Of a DNA stretch of 64,000 nucleotides, positions 10,434 to 19,162 are shown piece after piece. Within the stretch, counting starts at the first letter, position 1; every line of letters begins with the position of its first letter. Source of the stretch: Coniferiporia sulphurascens (lineage: Eukaryota; Basidiomycota; Agaricomycetes; Hymenochaetales; Hymenochaetaceae); contig NBBA01000008.1 in the NCBI GenBank assembly GCA_002794785.1, positions 1 to 64,000 of the forward strand, read 5' to 3'. Below the pieces are notes generated by a model that saw only the letters and a program-made list of their open reading frames with translations, had not been told where the DNA came from and searched no databases. The translations under genes and the position numbers were made by a program.

Positions 10434-10869
10434 GGTAGATTACCGCTTGATCGTGTAAATTGGCGAGGTGAAGGAGTAGATCAACCGATGGTGGATCGGA
10501 TTGACTTAGCTGGTTTTCGAGACCTTCGATCTCAAATTCGATCTCGGTGAGATCCGCGGGTTGAATGAAGTCCGCAGGAAAGGTGCGCCGGAGCTGTTCT
10601 ATTACGTCTCGGCGAGTAGGTTGGGATCTACGGGGTTGGTATTCTTGGTGTTGGACTTCGATCGGGGGATTTTGGATTGGCAGGGTTGGAGAGAGTGGTC
10701 GATGGTTTGCGACGGTGGGATATCGGATGTGAGACGTTGAGGAAGGATTTCTGTGGCGGCGGTGACTAATGGTTGAGGTGATTGCACAGACAAATACGAA
10801 TAAGCCTGTAGGGATTGCTATGGCAAGGTACCACAGGTGTTCGTTGTTGGTGATATAGGCAGTGGGCAT
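10114..10869 (-). CDS. Chromovirus extra 3' ORF, proximal part: N-terminal membrane segment
   Basis: Starts 33 bases after the pol stop. The N-terminus has one strong hydrophobic stretch (HLWYLAIAIPTGLFVFVCAI) followed by a basic stop-transfer RRHR, as in a single-pass membrane anchor. Then comes a helical region (DVIEQLRRTFPADFIQPADL, TEIEFEIEGLENQL, LLLHLANLHDQAVIYHELAL). After about residue 160 the frame becomes Pro/Thr-rich and looks non-native, while the +1 frame (9555-10433) becomes structured, so the two are probably one gene with a frameshift. The membrane segment plus zinc knuckles is unusual. I do not recognise the family. Confidence 0.5.
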   Translation of the reverse strand: MPTAYITNNEHLWYLAIAIPTGLFVFVCAITSTISHRRHRNPSSTSHIRYPTVANHRPLSPTLPIQNPPIEVQHQEYQPRRSQPTRRDVIEQLRRTFPADFIQPADLTEIEFEIEGLENQLSQSDPPSVDLLLHLANLHDQAVIYHELALAAQLQEQRHQRRVPSPTPHGNTTPVPDTELEPPHRTPPPTYHPPARTGSPRPGRRRQSSPRISPPSPPSQPDATTPTDSGGHATLGMARTGDNGDARLPPQ

Positions 10870-10902
10870 GTGGTTGACAAGGTGAGTGGGGTAAAGAATT
10901 TG

Positions 10903-13790
10903 TTATGTGATTTTTTTGAGGTTTTTATACTTTTCTAGGATGTTAGAAGCATGTGAGAGATCTTTCTCGGTAAGCCATTGGTTTTCGGAAGACGGGTATC
11001 CGTTCCACTTGACTAGGAAACGCCGTCGGTTTCCGGCGCCCTTGTGTGAAATGATTGCCTCGATTTCGTATTCCTGCTGACCTTCGATCAGATCGGGCGG
11101 TGGTTGACTGAATGGCGGTCCGTGTGTGTCGGTCTCCGAATACGCCGAAAGAAGCGAGGCGTGGAAAACGGGGTGAATGCGCCATGCCTCGGGTAATTTG
11201 AGGCGATAGTTCAGAGGTGATAGTACCTGAGCTATGGGAAATGGTCCTTCTCGTTTGGGCGATAATTTGCGGGATCGGTTGGGAAAACGTAGGTTAGTGG
11301 CTTCTAACCAAACTTTATCCCCAAGTTTGAATGGTCGGAAGCCTCGTGTTCCAAAACGTGCCATGTGAACCCGGGCTAGGTCATGAGCCGCTAGCGCTTC
11401 TTTTCTGATTGATGAAAGAAGGCGTAGTCGTTGTGAGAGAGAGGGAAGATCTGTTTCCTCTATTACCGCGGGGATGGGTATAGGGTTGTATCCAAGCATG
11501 ATGGTGAATGGTGAAGTTTTGGTGACTGAATGGGTCTGAATATTGTGTGAGAATTCTAGGTCCGTGATTGAGTCAGTCCATGAATGAGGCGATGTGCCGC
11601 AATAGATGCACAGATAGGCCTCTACTTCCTGGTTGGTACGTTCGGTTTGTCCATCAGTTTGAGGGTGATACGCCGTTGACAGTTTGGATTTAATACCGAG
11701 GCGTTTGCATAGGGTTTGGAATACCTGTGATGCGAACTGTGGTCCCCTGTCCGATATGATTCGCTTAGGAAGTCCGAAACGTCGGTAGACGTTATCGTGA
11801 TAACATTTTGCCGTTCCCAGTGCGTCAATTGTCTTGTGGCATGGGATGAGAACTATCCCTTTCGAGGAGTCGTGATCCACGACTACCATGATTGAGTTGT
11901 ATCCCTTGGACTCGGGCAAGTCTGTGATGAAATCCATGGATACTGACTGGAATGGAAGCATTGATGCGTCTGCCGGTATCGGAAGGATGGGAGGTTTGGT
12001 TGGGTGTGTGTTAATTTTCATCTGTTGACATGCCGCGCAGCCTTTGACGTAATTTCCTACGAACACAGTTAATCCTGGCCACCAATAGTGCTGTCGCACT
12101 AGTTGTGTCGTTTTGAAAGTTCCCGGGTGTCCGAATGATGGTAGATCATGAAACATTTGTAGAATTTCCCGTTTGATTTCCATGTTGTCAGGTATATAGA
12201 CCCTTTTTTTGTAACGTAGAAGGCCAGAATCGACTGTCCAGTCGTTAAGTGAGGATCGGAATGGAGACGGGATTTTTAGTGCTCGTGCATCTTGTATTGT
12301 TTTTGTAAACGAATCCCCTTCTTGGGCGTCTCGAATGCGATTTTGGAGGTCCGAGTTAATGGTTCCGATAAACAAGGTTTTGGGGAGCATAATCCGTTCC
12401 TCCAGTGGTTCTTCGCCGTGGTCGGGTCGTCGGGATAGTGCGTCAGCGCCCGGAATGGACTTTCCTGGTTGGTGTGTGATTACGCAGTTGAACTGGGATA
12501 AGAAGAGATTCCATCGTGACTGTCTTGGTGTTAAGCGCCGTTCCGACCTAAAGTAAGATAGGTTTTTATGATCACACCAGATTGTGGTAGTGTGCAGGTT
12601 TCCGAGTAAGTAATGGCGCCATGTTTCGAGGCCTCGTATAATTCCTAGCAGTTCTCTGTCATATACTTCATAGCGCTGTTGGGCTGGGCCGAACGTTTCT
12701 GAAATGTAGCCACATGGTTGTAGATCACCATTAGAATTTGCCTGATATAGTACCGCTCCAGAAGCTACTTTAGATGCGTCCGTTTCGAGGATAAACGGTT
12801 TGGTAGGGTCAGGTACCAGTAGTGCCGGTTTGTTTAGGAAAAGTGTTTTGAGTTTTCTAAATGCTTGATCTCGTTCAGGTGTCCATTTCCATTGTTCGGT
12901 GGTACGTGTAAGTTCATTGAGAGGGTAGACGACGTCCGAGAAGCTGGGGATAAACCGTCTATAGTAGTTACAGAAACCCATGAAGCTTCGAAGTTGTTTG
13001 ACTGATTGCGGAATAGGCCAATCGGCGATTCCCGCTAATTTGACTGGATCCATGTGGATGTTGTCTGGGGTAATGATCATTCCCAAAAATTCAACGTGTT
13101 GTACTCCAAATAAGCATTTCTCCGGTTTGCAATAAAGATCATTGGCTGCACATATGTCAAGTACGCGACAAGTGCGTTGATGAAGTTCTTCCATGGAGTT
13201 GGCTGGGATGAGGACGTCGTCCATGTAAATCAATGTTCCGTCCTCGAGGATTGCGAAGCGGAAAGTGTCGTCCATGAATGCTTGGAACGTGGCTGGTGAG
13301 TTGCATAGTCCGAAAAACATGACCGTTGGTTCAAATAGTCCTCGTGGGGTTTTAAACGCGGCTTTCCACTGGTCACCGTTTTTGATTCGAATGTTGTTGT
13401 ACCCAGACCGGAGGTCGAGTTTCGTGAAGTATTTGGCCCCTTTGAGTTTATCCATTAGGTCGCTGATTAGTGGTAGTGGGTACGCGTTTTTGATGGTTCC
13501 CTCGTTAAGTGCACGGTAATCTTGGCATCCTCGTAAGCTGGTATCCTTCTTTCCGACAAAGAAGAAAGGCGATGCCATGGGTGATTTGGACGGACGAATG
13601 TATCCTTTTCGTAGGTTTTCGTCTAAAAATTCATCCAGTGCTGCCAGTTCTTTGGGTGCTAATGGGTAAACTTTGCAGTCTCGTGGTATAAAATCCGGCT
13701 TGAGATCAATTGCGTGGTCATATGCTCTCGAGATTGGAAATCGTTCTGCCGTTTTTTTGCGAAAAATGTCGAGGTATCGATGATATTCGG
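10903..13790 (-). CDS. pol: Chromovirus pol: reverse transcriptase, RNase H, integrase, chromodomain
   Basis: The open frame begins just after the 5-C run (13793-13789) with EYHRYLDIFRKK and YDHAIDLKPDFIPRDC. Reverse transcriptase has FTKLDLRSGYNNI, FGLCNSPATFQ and catalytic YMDD. RNase H has LETDASKVASGA, YDRELLGI and WCDHKNL. Integrase has the HHCC region (FGHPGTFKTTQLVRQHY...CAACQ) and the DD35E core (SMDFITDLPES, ISDRGPQFAS, DGQTERTNQEVEAY). The C-terminus carries a chromodomain (YEIEAIISHKGAGNRRRFLV then KWNGYPSSENQWLTEKDL), which targets chromoviruses to chromatin marks. An internal ATG at 13578 is not the real start. Expressed as a Gag-Pol fusion by the -1 shift at 14291-14297. Only the upstream frameshift separates it from protease. 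Confidence 0.93.
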
Positions 13791-14291
13791 GGGTATCATC
13801 TGTTCCACAGGTTTTGTTTCTTTAACCTGTTCTTGGGCGAGCGAAGTAGCCGTGGTGATTTTTGCCATGGTGAGGGTGCCTTTCTGCCAGTTGATGATCG
13901 GGTTGTGGTTTTTTAGCCAAGGTAGACCCAGGATGACGTCTTCCTTTCCTAACGACGTTACTAGAAGTTTTAGGGGAAGGGATTTTCCTTCGATGCGGGT
14001 TAATCTCCAAGTGTACTGGGTGATAGTTCCGTGTTCGTTGGTGGATCCATCCGCATTAAGGATTGTAATGGGACGGGCTAATTCTCGCGTGGGTATGCGA
14101 TGTTTGATTACGAACTTGGCATCGATGAATTGGCCTTCTGCGCCAGAATCGATGAGCGCCGTTGTAGGGACGGTTTTGTCAAAAACAATTATAGAAATTG
14201 GGATCTTCATTGCAGGGAGTGAGGGATCTGAATTTACAATTGGAGACATTGTAATAGGAAGACTTAGCGTCCGTCTAAGCTTCCTCTTTAA
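13659..14291 (-). CDS. Chromovirus pol, protease part (frameshifted before reverse transcriptase)
   Basis: This frame is entered by a -1 shift at the gag stop and runs through the aspartic protease active site TALIDSGAEGQFID and the second conserved segment VILGLPWLKNHNP. After MIPP the native frame moves to the other register (EYHRYLDIF), because the C-run at 13793-13789 has five instead of six cytosines. The residual frame ends at 13659. The loss of one base is either a real mutation or a homopolymer error, since the element is otherwise young. Confidence 0.85.
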   Translation of the reverse strand, partial: LKRKLRRTLSLPITMSPIVNSDPSLPAMKIPISIIVFDKTVPTTALIDSGAEGQFIDAKFVIKHRIPTRELARPITILNADGSTNEHGTITQYTWRLTRIEGKSLPLKLLVTSLGKEDVILGLPWLKNHNPIINWQKGTLTMAKITTATSLAQEQVKETKPVEQMIPPNIIDTSTFFAKKRQNDFQSREHMTTQLISSRILYHETAKFTH

Positions 14292-15526
14292 AAACCCTGT
14301 TTGTCCAGAATGTCAAAGATTTCGTCTTTCTTTGTTTCGTCGAATTGGTTCAGTAGGTTTCGTATGCTGGCTGCGACTGCCCCAGGAGCTTGGTCTGTAG
14401 ATGCTGGTTCCGGCGTTTCGATGATTGGAAATGCGTTGTCAATCGTGCAGACCGTTCGCTGTTGGTACTTGGTGCAATCGCGTGCGTTGTGACCTTTCTC
14501 TCTACACGCCAGGCATCGTCCTTCACGCATGCACTTTGCTCGTTCTTCTTCTGATAAGCGCGGGGGACGACCGGTGGTTGTTCCTTGTGTCGTGCGTTGG
14601 TTCGGCTGATAGGGTCGGCGCTGTTGATTATTTCCTAGATTACGGAAACGGTTTTCTTGTTTAATGGGGGCTGGCCCCGGGCCACGAAGGGCCTTGAGTC
14701 GTTGGTAGACGGCGTCTTGTTTGGATGCTTCTCGGTACCACTCCTCGATGGTGGAGGGCGTTTTGGTGCTTGCTAGTACTCGTGATAGTAGGCCGTGTTT
14801 TAAACCTTTCTCGTAGATGGGAATGAGGTTATTGTCTCCAGACATTCCTGCTCGTGTGACAAGAGATTGGAAGCGACTATTATAGTCGTCAGCAGATCCC
14901 GTTTGCTGAAGAGTCATGATTTCTTGGGATGCTTCGGCAACGTCATCTGTGGTGATGAATGTGTTGCGGAAGTCGCATTTAAAATCGCTCCATGTGCCAT
15001 ATCCCACCATAGTGTTGAGGATCTTGCCCGTTGTATCTTTGACCAAGGCTGATGCAAGGGTTTCCCGGTTGATGGCCCAATCTCCAGCAGTCCCTGTCTG
15101 CATGTATGAGAGTACGAAGTTGATTTTTAGTTCTTCCGTGGTGTAGATGTGTCGGTTGATATGGAGATATGCTTCGCAGCTGGATAAAAAGCGGCGGGCG
15201 TATTTTCGATTGCCATCAAACGTGTTGGGGCGAGCAAGGTTTATTTCTTTTGGTGTTGGTGTTGATGACATTGGTGGTGGAGTTTGGGTTTTTGGGAAGA
15301 TTGTGCGGTAGTTAGGTACGTTTTGGAGGAAGGTAGTGCTGGCGTCTTCGGCGTCGTTGGCTTTGAACCACTGGAAATCTCCGTTGGTGTTTTCTAACCA
15401 CGAGTAATAGTCGTAGTCGTTTGAGTTGGGTTGCTTTTTCTTATAGCACTTGAGGTCGTGGTCCCAAGTTCCTCCGATGAGGGGGTAAACGGGCTGTGGA
15501 ATGGCTAGTTTCGACAGGTTGGGCAA
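14288..15526 (-). CDS. gag: Chromovirus Gag polyprotein (412 aa)
   Basis: The retrotransposon Gag capsid region contains TFDGNRKYARRFLSSCEAYL, WAINRETLA and DDYNSRFQSLVTRAGM, followed by a basic nucleocapsid tail with one CCHC zinc knuckle CLACREKGHNARDC. The ORF ends KQGF-TAA. The last sense codons form the slippery heptamer G-GGT-TTT, which moves ribosomes into the protease frame. It starts 59 bases after the 5' LTR. Packages the element RNA into virus-like particles in the cytoplasm. Confidence 0.92.
   Translation of the reverse strand: MPNLSKLAIPQPVYPLIGGTWDHDLKCYKKKQPNSNDYDYYSWLENTNGDFQWFKANDAEDASTTFLQNVPNYRTIFPKTQTPPPMSSTPTPKEINLARPNTFDGNRKYARRFLSSCEAYLHINRHIYTTEELKINFVLSYMQTGTAGDWAINRETLASALVKDTTGKILNTMVGYGTWSDFKCDFRNTFITTDDVAEASQEIMTLQQTGSADDYNSRFQSLVTRAGMSGDNNLIPIYEKGLKHGLLSRVLASTKTPSTIEEWYREASKQDAVYQRLKALRGPGPAPIKQENRFRNLGNNQQRRPYQPNQRTTQGTTTGRPPRLSEEERAKCMREGRCLACREKGHNARDCTKYQQRTVCTIDNAFPIIETPEPASTDQAPGAVAASIRNLLNQFDETKKDEIFDILDKQGF
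14291..14297 (-). promoter_or_regulatory. -1 ribosomal frameshift site GGGTTTT at the gag stop
   Basis: In gag frame the codons are CAG GGT TTT TAA. G GGT TTT matches the X-XXY-YYZ rule. Slipping back one base gives TTA AAG AGG, exactly the open frame leading into protease without a stop. Downstream stimulatory structure was not assessed. Confidence 0.8.
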
Positions 15527-15571
15527 AGGGGTGGTGCTTGGACGTTGGATACGTCAGCAAAAAATTTGGGA

Positions 15572-15582
15572 AAGCTTGTGCT
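15572..15582 (-). promoter_or_regulatory. Primer-binding site for self-priming (AGCACAAGCTT in element sense)
   Basis: Two bases after the 5' LTR. It does not match the 3' end of a tRNA (no TGG). Instead it is an 11-base perfect complement to AAGCTTGTGCT at 15835-15825, the predicted 5' end of the element's own transcript. This is the arrangement known from Tf1. Confidence 0.78.
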
Positions 15583-15584
15583 AG

Positions 15585-16144
15585 TGTTAAGCTCAATGGT
15601 TACACGGTGATCGACGTTGGGGCTTCCTGATCATCGAGACTGATGGTACGGCAACAGGGCTTCCTAGATGTCGTAAGGCGGAGATGATCGGCGATGGGGC
15701 TTCCTAATCGGCGATGTGGATGAGGTAGGCTTCTTATAGCGAGTCAGGTTACGACGAAGCGACTTATAGCTAAGTGGCGCACAGTAGGCTGGTGGTAACA
15801 GATAATGGGCTTGTATGAACAAAGAGCACAAGCTTAGGGCTTGTGCTACCGAAGTTACATGCTTATATGTTACTTTAGGTGTTTGTTACTGTAGCGACTT
15901 GGTTAGGTGTGTTTACCAGCCTTATAGAAGGTCCTGGAAACTCAAGGAATGCCTTGGTAATACAAGTACGGTGATCAGTAAGCAAAGCACGTCATGATGG
16001 TGCAATAGGGCGTCATCATGGCGTCGTATGGTGTAAGGCGAATAAGGATGAGTAAGAGAGAGAAATGGGGGAGTTGCGCTGACTAATGACGATGAAGGGG
16101 AAGTGAGTCAGCGCAGGAAGGGTAAGTAAAGGAAAATTGTAACA
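15585..16144 (-). repeat. 5' LTR of the chromovirus (560 bp)
   Basis: Pairs with 8525-9084. In element sense a TATAAG (about 15867-15862) lies 32 bases before the predicted transcript start at about 15835, so U3 is about 309 bp. The first 11 bases of the predicted R region are the self-primer. All four mismatches with the 3' LTR lie in CpG contexts. Confidence 0.96.
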
Positions 16145-16149
16145 GGTGT
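16145..16149. repeat. 5-bp target-site duplication of the nested LTR element (right copy)
   Basis: GGTGT, identical to 8520-8524. Confidence 0.93.
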
Positions 16150-19100
16150 AAACTATTAAATTGTGAATATTTTTTGATAAAGAATCGTGTAAAAGGATAA
16201 TTTTGTTTTTTTGGAAATTTTTTCGATCCGAGGAAGATGTGCCAGAATCAAGGAAATAGGAAAGGGGTTGATAGTGGTATTGAGATGAATTAGACGGGAG
16301 ATGTTGAGACGGATGAGCGAGATATGGTTGAATATGTTCGATACGTGGGTCTGAAAGAAAAGCGAGGCGATGTAGTTGAGTTTTTGGTTTGGCGGAAGTG
16401 GAATGATGTCGGGAGCTAATAGGTGGTTTAGAAGATGGAAGACGAGGCCATGATGACGGAAGGCGATTAAGAAGTTGCGAATTGAGAGGTAGGCGGTTGA
16501 GACGAAGGGCGGTAGATTGATTATGTTTTTGAAGAAGTATTGGAATAGGGAGAATATGTGCGATGCGGTGAAGCGCGTGAGACGGTGTTGTGCGAAAAGT
16601 TCCTGTAAGAAGGCGTAGGCTTTGATTTTGAGCGACGCTCATTTTATTGATTTTGGAATGTTGTCGAATTCCGGTAAACCAGAGTTGGAAGCCGTATGTG
16701 AGGACAGGGAGAATGTTGGCGAAATGTAGCGTACGAAAGTTGGCGAATGAGAGACCACGAATGGTGTTTCCGAGTATGCGTAAGGCCATGGTGGTTGAGC
16801 GTGCTCTCATGCACATGCGATGGATGTGATCGTTAAAGTTGAGTCGTTGATCAAGATAGAAACCGAGCCATCTAATAACTGGAGAAGGCGTAATGGTGAT
16901 TGAGGGACCATGGATGTTAGGGAGAACGATGGAAGGAAAAGAGGGTGGAGAGAAACCGTGTCTGATGAAATGAATAAGATCGGATTTTAAATGGTCTACG
17001 GAGAGTTGAATGTCGTTAAGTTTGTTAGAAATGATAATAAAAGCTTTTTTAAGGATGCAAATGTTTTCTTGATACGAATCGGAATAAACTAGGATAAGTT
17101 GATCATCGACGTAGGCTTTGAGGCAGGTGTTTGAAGAAAAATTGAAGGAATCAAGTATGAATGCGGTATAAATGGTAGATAGTATTGGGGAAATGGGAGA
17201 GCCTTGTGGAATGCCGACGTTATGAATTGGTTTTTGGTCTGAAATGAAATTGTCAATTTTAAAGGATATATGACGATCAGATAGAAAAGCTTGTGTCCAA
17301 AGAATAATTTTTTCGTCGAAGCCTAGAAGATGAAGAGAATGTAAAAGACGAGCGTGGTTAACATTATCAAAATATCCTTTTATATCGATAGCCAATGCTG
17401 ATACGAATAGTTTCTTCTTGTGGGCGATCTGAATGTCGTGAATAAGAGATAGGCCTGCGTCGATGGTGCAAGAATTTGAACGGCCCCCGAATTGAATGGT
17501 AGAAACAAGATTATAACGTCCGATATCCCACGTAAGGCGTTTGGCGATGACTTTTTCCATGATTTTTCCTATGCATTCAAGGAGAGCGATGGGGCGGTAA
17601 GATCTAGGATTACTAGAGTCGGTTTTGTTAGGTTTAGGAATTAGTACAATGTTAGCATTTTTCCATGGGTGAATATGACGAGAAAAACATTCGTTGAATA
17701 AATCGAGTAAAATAGAAGGATATACTGAATTGACCCATTTAACGTAAGCGTAGGAAATATTCGAAATGCCTGGTGCCGAGTTATTGTGAGTGAGGTTAAG
17801 GCAAGAATCGATTTCATTTTGCGTGATACGTGGTGATGATCGAGTTGGTTTCTTAGGCGGGTCATCAGGAAGAGCGGTGACGTTTGGTTTTGGATTATTT
17901 GAGAAAAAGGATTGATGAAAGACGTCCGCTTGTTCTTTTGGTGAATGTACAAACTGATCTTGGTATAGAATAGGTGGGGTGCGTGTTTTTCGTTTTCTGG
18001 ATGACCATTTGGCATAGCGATAAATGTCGTAAGATGACGCTCCTTCGAGAACGGATGTCGCCCAGGATTGTTTGGCTTTTTTGAAAATGAGGCGAGCTTC
18101 TTTGTGTAAATGTTCTTTTTCGAAATTTTCGGAGCAGTCCCGGAATGCACGGATAGCTTGAGCGCATTCGTCATTCCACCAGTATGAATATGAAAAGGTT
18201 ACTGACGACGTTTGAGGCATGATTTCGGAAGTTGTTAGTAATATTTTTTCGGAAAGTTTGTTAGTATAATCGTAAACGGATTCGTTAGACGTAATAATGG
18301 GAAGCGGTTGGTTATCGAGGTGAAAACTGAATTTTTCGATCCATTCTTTCTTGCGATCTGGGTCATATTTGTATGAGATGGTTGGTTCGTCAGGCTGGAA
18401 GTCAGTGTTAATAGGAAGAAATGCGAGAGTAATTGGAATATGGTCAGATGAATATGCTGCCATATCGACGCAGGTCCAATCAAAAAAGAAATCGGTGAGG
18501 ATGGCTGAGAAATTGAGAAGCGTAAGATCGATGATTGAATCAGCTTGTTTGTGTTGTCCTTTTCTAGTCGGGAAATCGGTGTCGTTAAGGATAAATAGTG
18601 ATTGATCTTGAGTCCACGTTAGGAAATTTTCGGCGTCTGCAGATATACGACGATTGGCTGTATTCGGGAGGCCCCATTCTGAGTGGTGTAAATTGAAGTC
18701 GCCCATAACGCATGTCGGAATGTCGTATTCAAGATCAATGTCAGTAAGGAAACGAACGTTGTCGCCTAAAATCCCTGGTCCGTAATTGTAGCCGTTAATA
18801 AGGCGGAAAGTTTTATTTAAATAGGTGACGTCGATAGTCATGAAGTCTTTGTGGTTCGTTATGTCTTGACGAGAAATGGCTGATAAATGTGGGAAGGATT
18901 TCCTGACGTAAGTAATAACGTGAGGTTTAATTGGAGAGTTAGTGTCGTAAGACGGAATGAAATAATCCCAGGACGGGTGTTTAATAGGAAGAAAGATAGG
19001 AGTTCCCTCCGGATTAGAATCAGAGCGATTAAGACCAGAAAAACCGATAAAGGGTTCTTGAAGAACGAGAATGTGTAGGTTGGGATTGTTGAGAAGTCGT

Positions 19101-19162
19101 GTAGTACGGGGTCCGCTTTTTGCTACGTTGAGCTGAAGAATGCGTAGGGCCATATGATTCAT
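16145..19162 (-). CDS. LINE-1 ORF2, 5' part: AP endonuclease and reverse transcriptase
   Basis: Starts MNHMALRILQLNVAKSG, with endonuclease motifs LQLNVAKS, VLQEPFIG, CVMGDFNLHHSEWG and SSDHIPITL of the exonuclease-endonuclease-phosphatase fold. Reverse transcriptase follows: IVLIPKPNK, NPRSYRPIALLECIGKIMEK, GIPQGSPISPILS and the catalytic AYVDDQLILV. It breaks at TAC ACC, where the chromovirus begins; the next residues DGSK lie at 8519. The start ATG overlaps the ORF1 stop by four bases (ATGA), which suggests coupled termination and reinitiation. No stop within the 1006 codons. Confidence 0.93.

Larger units (their letters stand above)
8525..16144 (-). mobile_element. Complete Ty3/gypsy chromovirus (7.6 kb) nested in LINE-1 ORF2
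   Basis: Two 560-bp LTRs in direct orientation, TG...CA ends, 5-bp target duplication GGTGT. In element sense (minus): 5' LTR 16144-15585, primer-binding site 15582-15572, gag 15526-14288, pol in the -1 frame, an extra 3' ORF region 10869-9555, polypurine tract 9097-9085 and 3' LTR 9084-8525. Pol order is protease, reverse transcriptase, RNase H, integrase, chromodomain, which defines a Ty3/gypsy chromovirus. The self-priming site points to the Tf1/sushi branch. The LTRs differ at only 4 of 560 positions. One frameshift lies between protease and reverse transcriptase (5-C run at 13793-13789). Confidence 0.95.

Noticed and set aside
13714..14400. 228-codon open frame on the plus strand across the chromovirus protease
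   Set aside because: Antisense shadow of gag/protease coding sequence.
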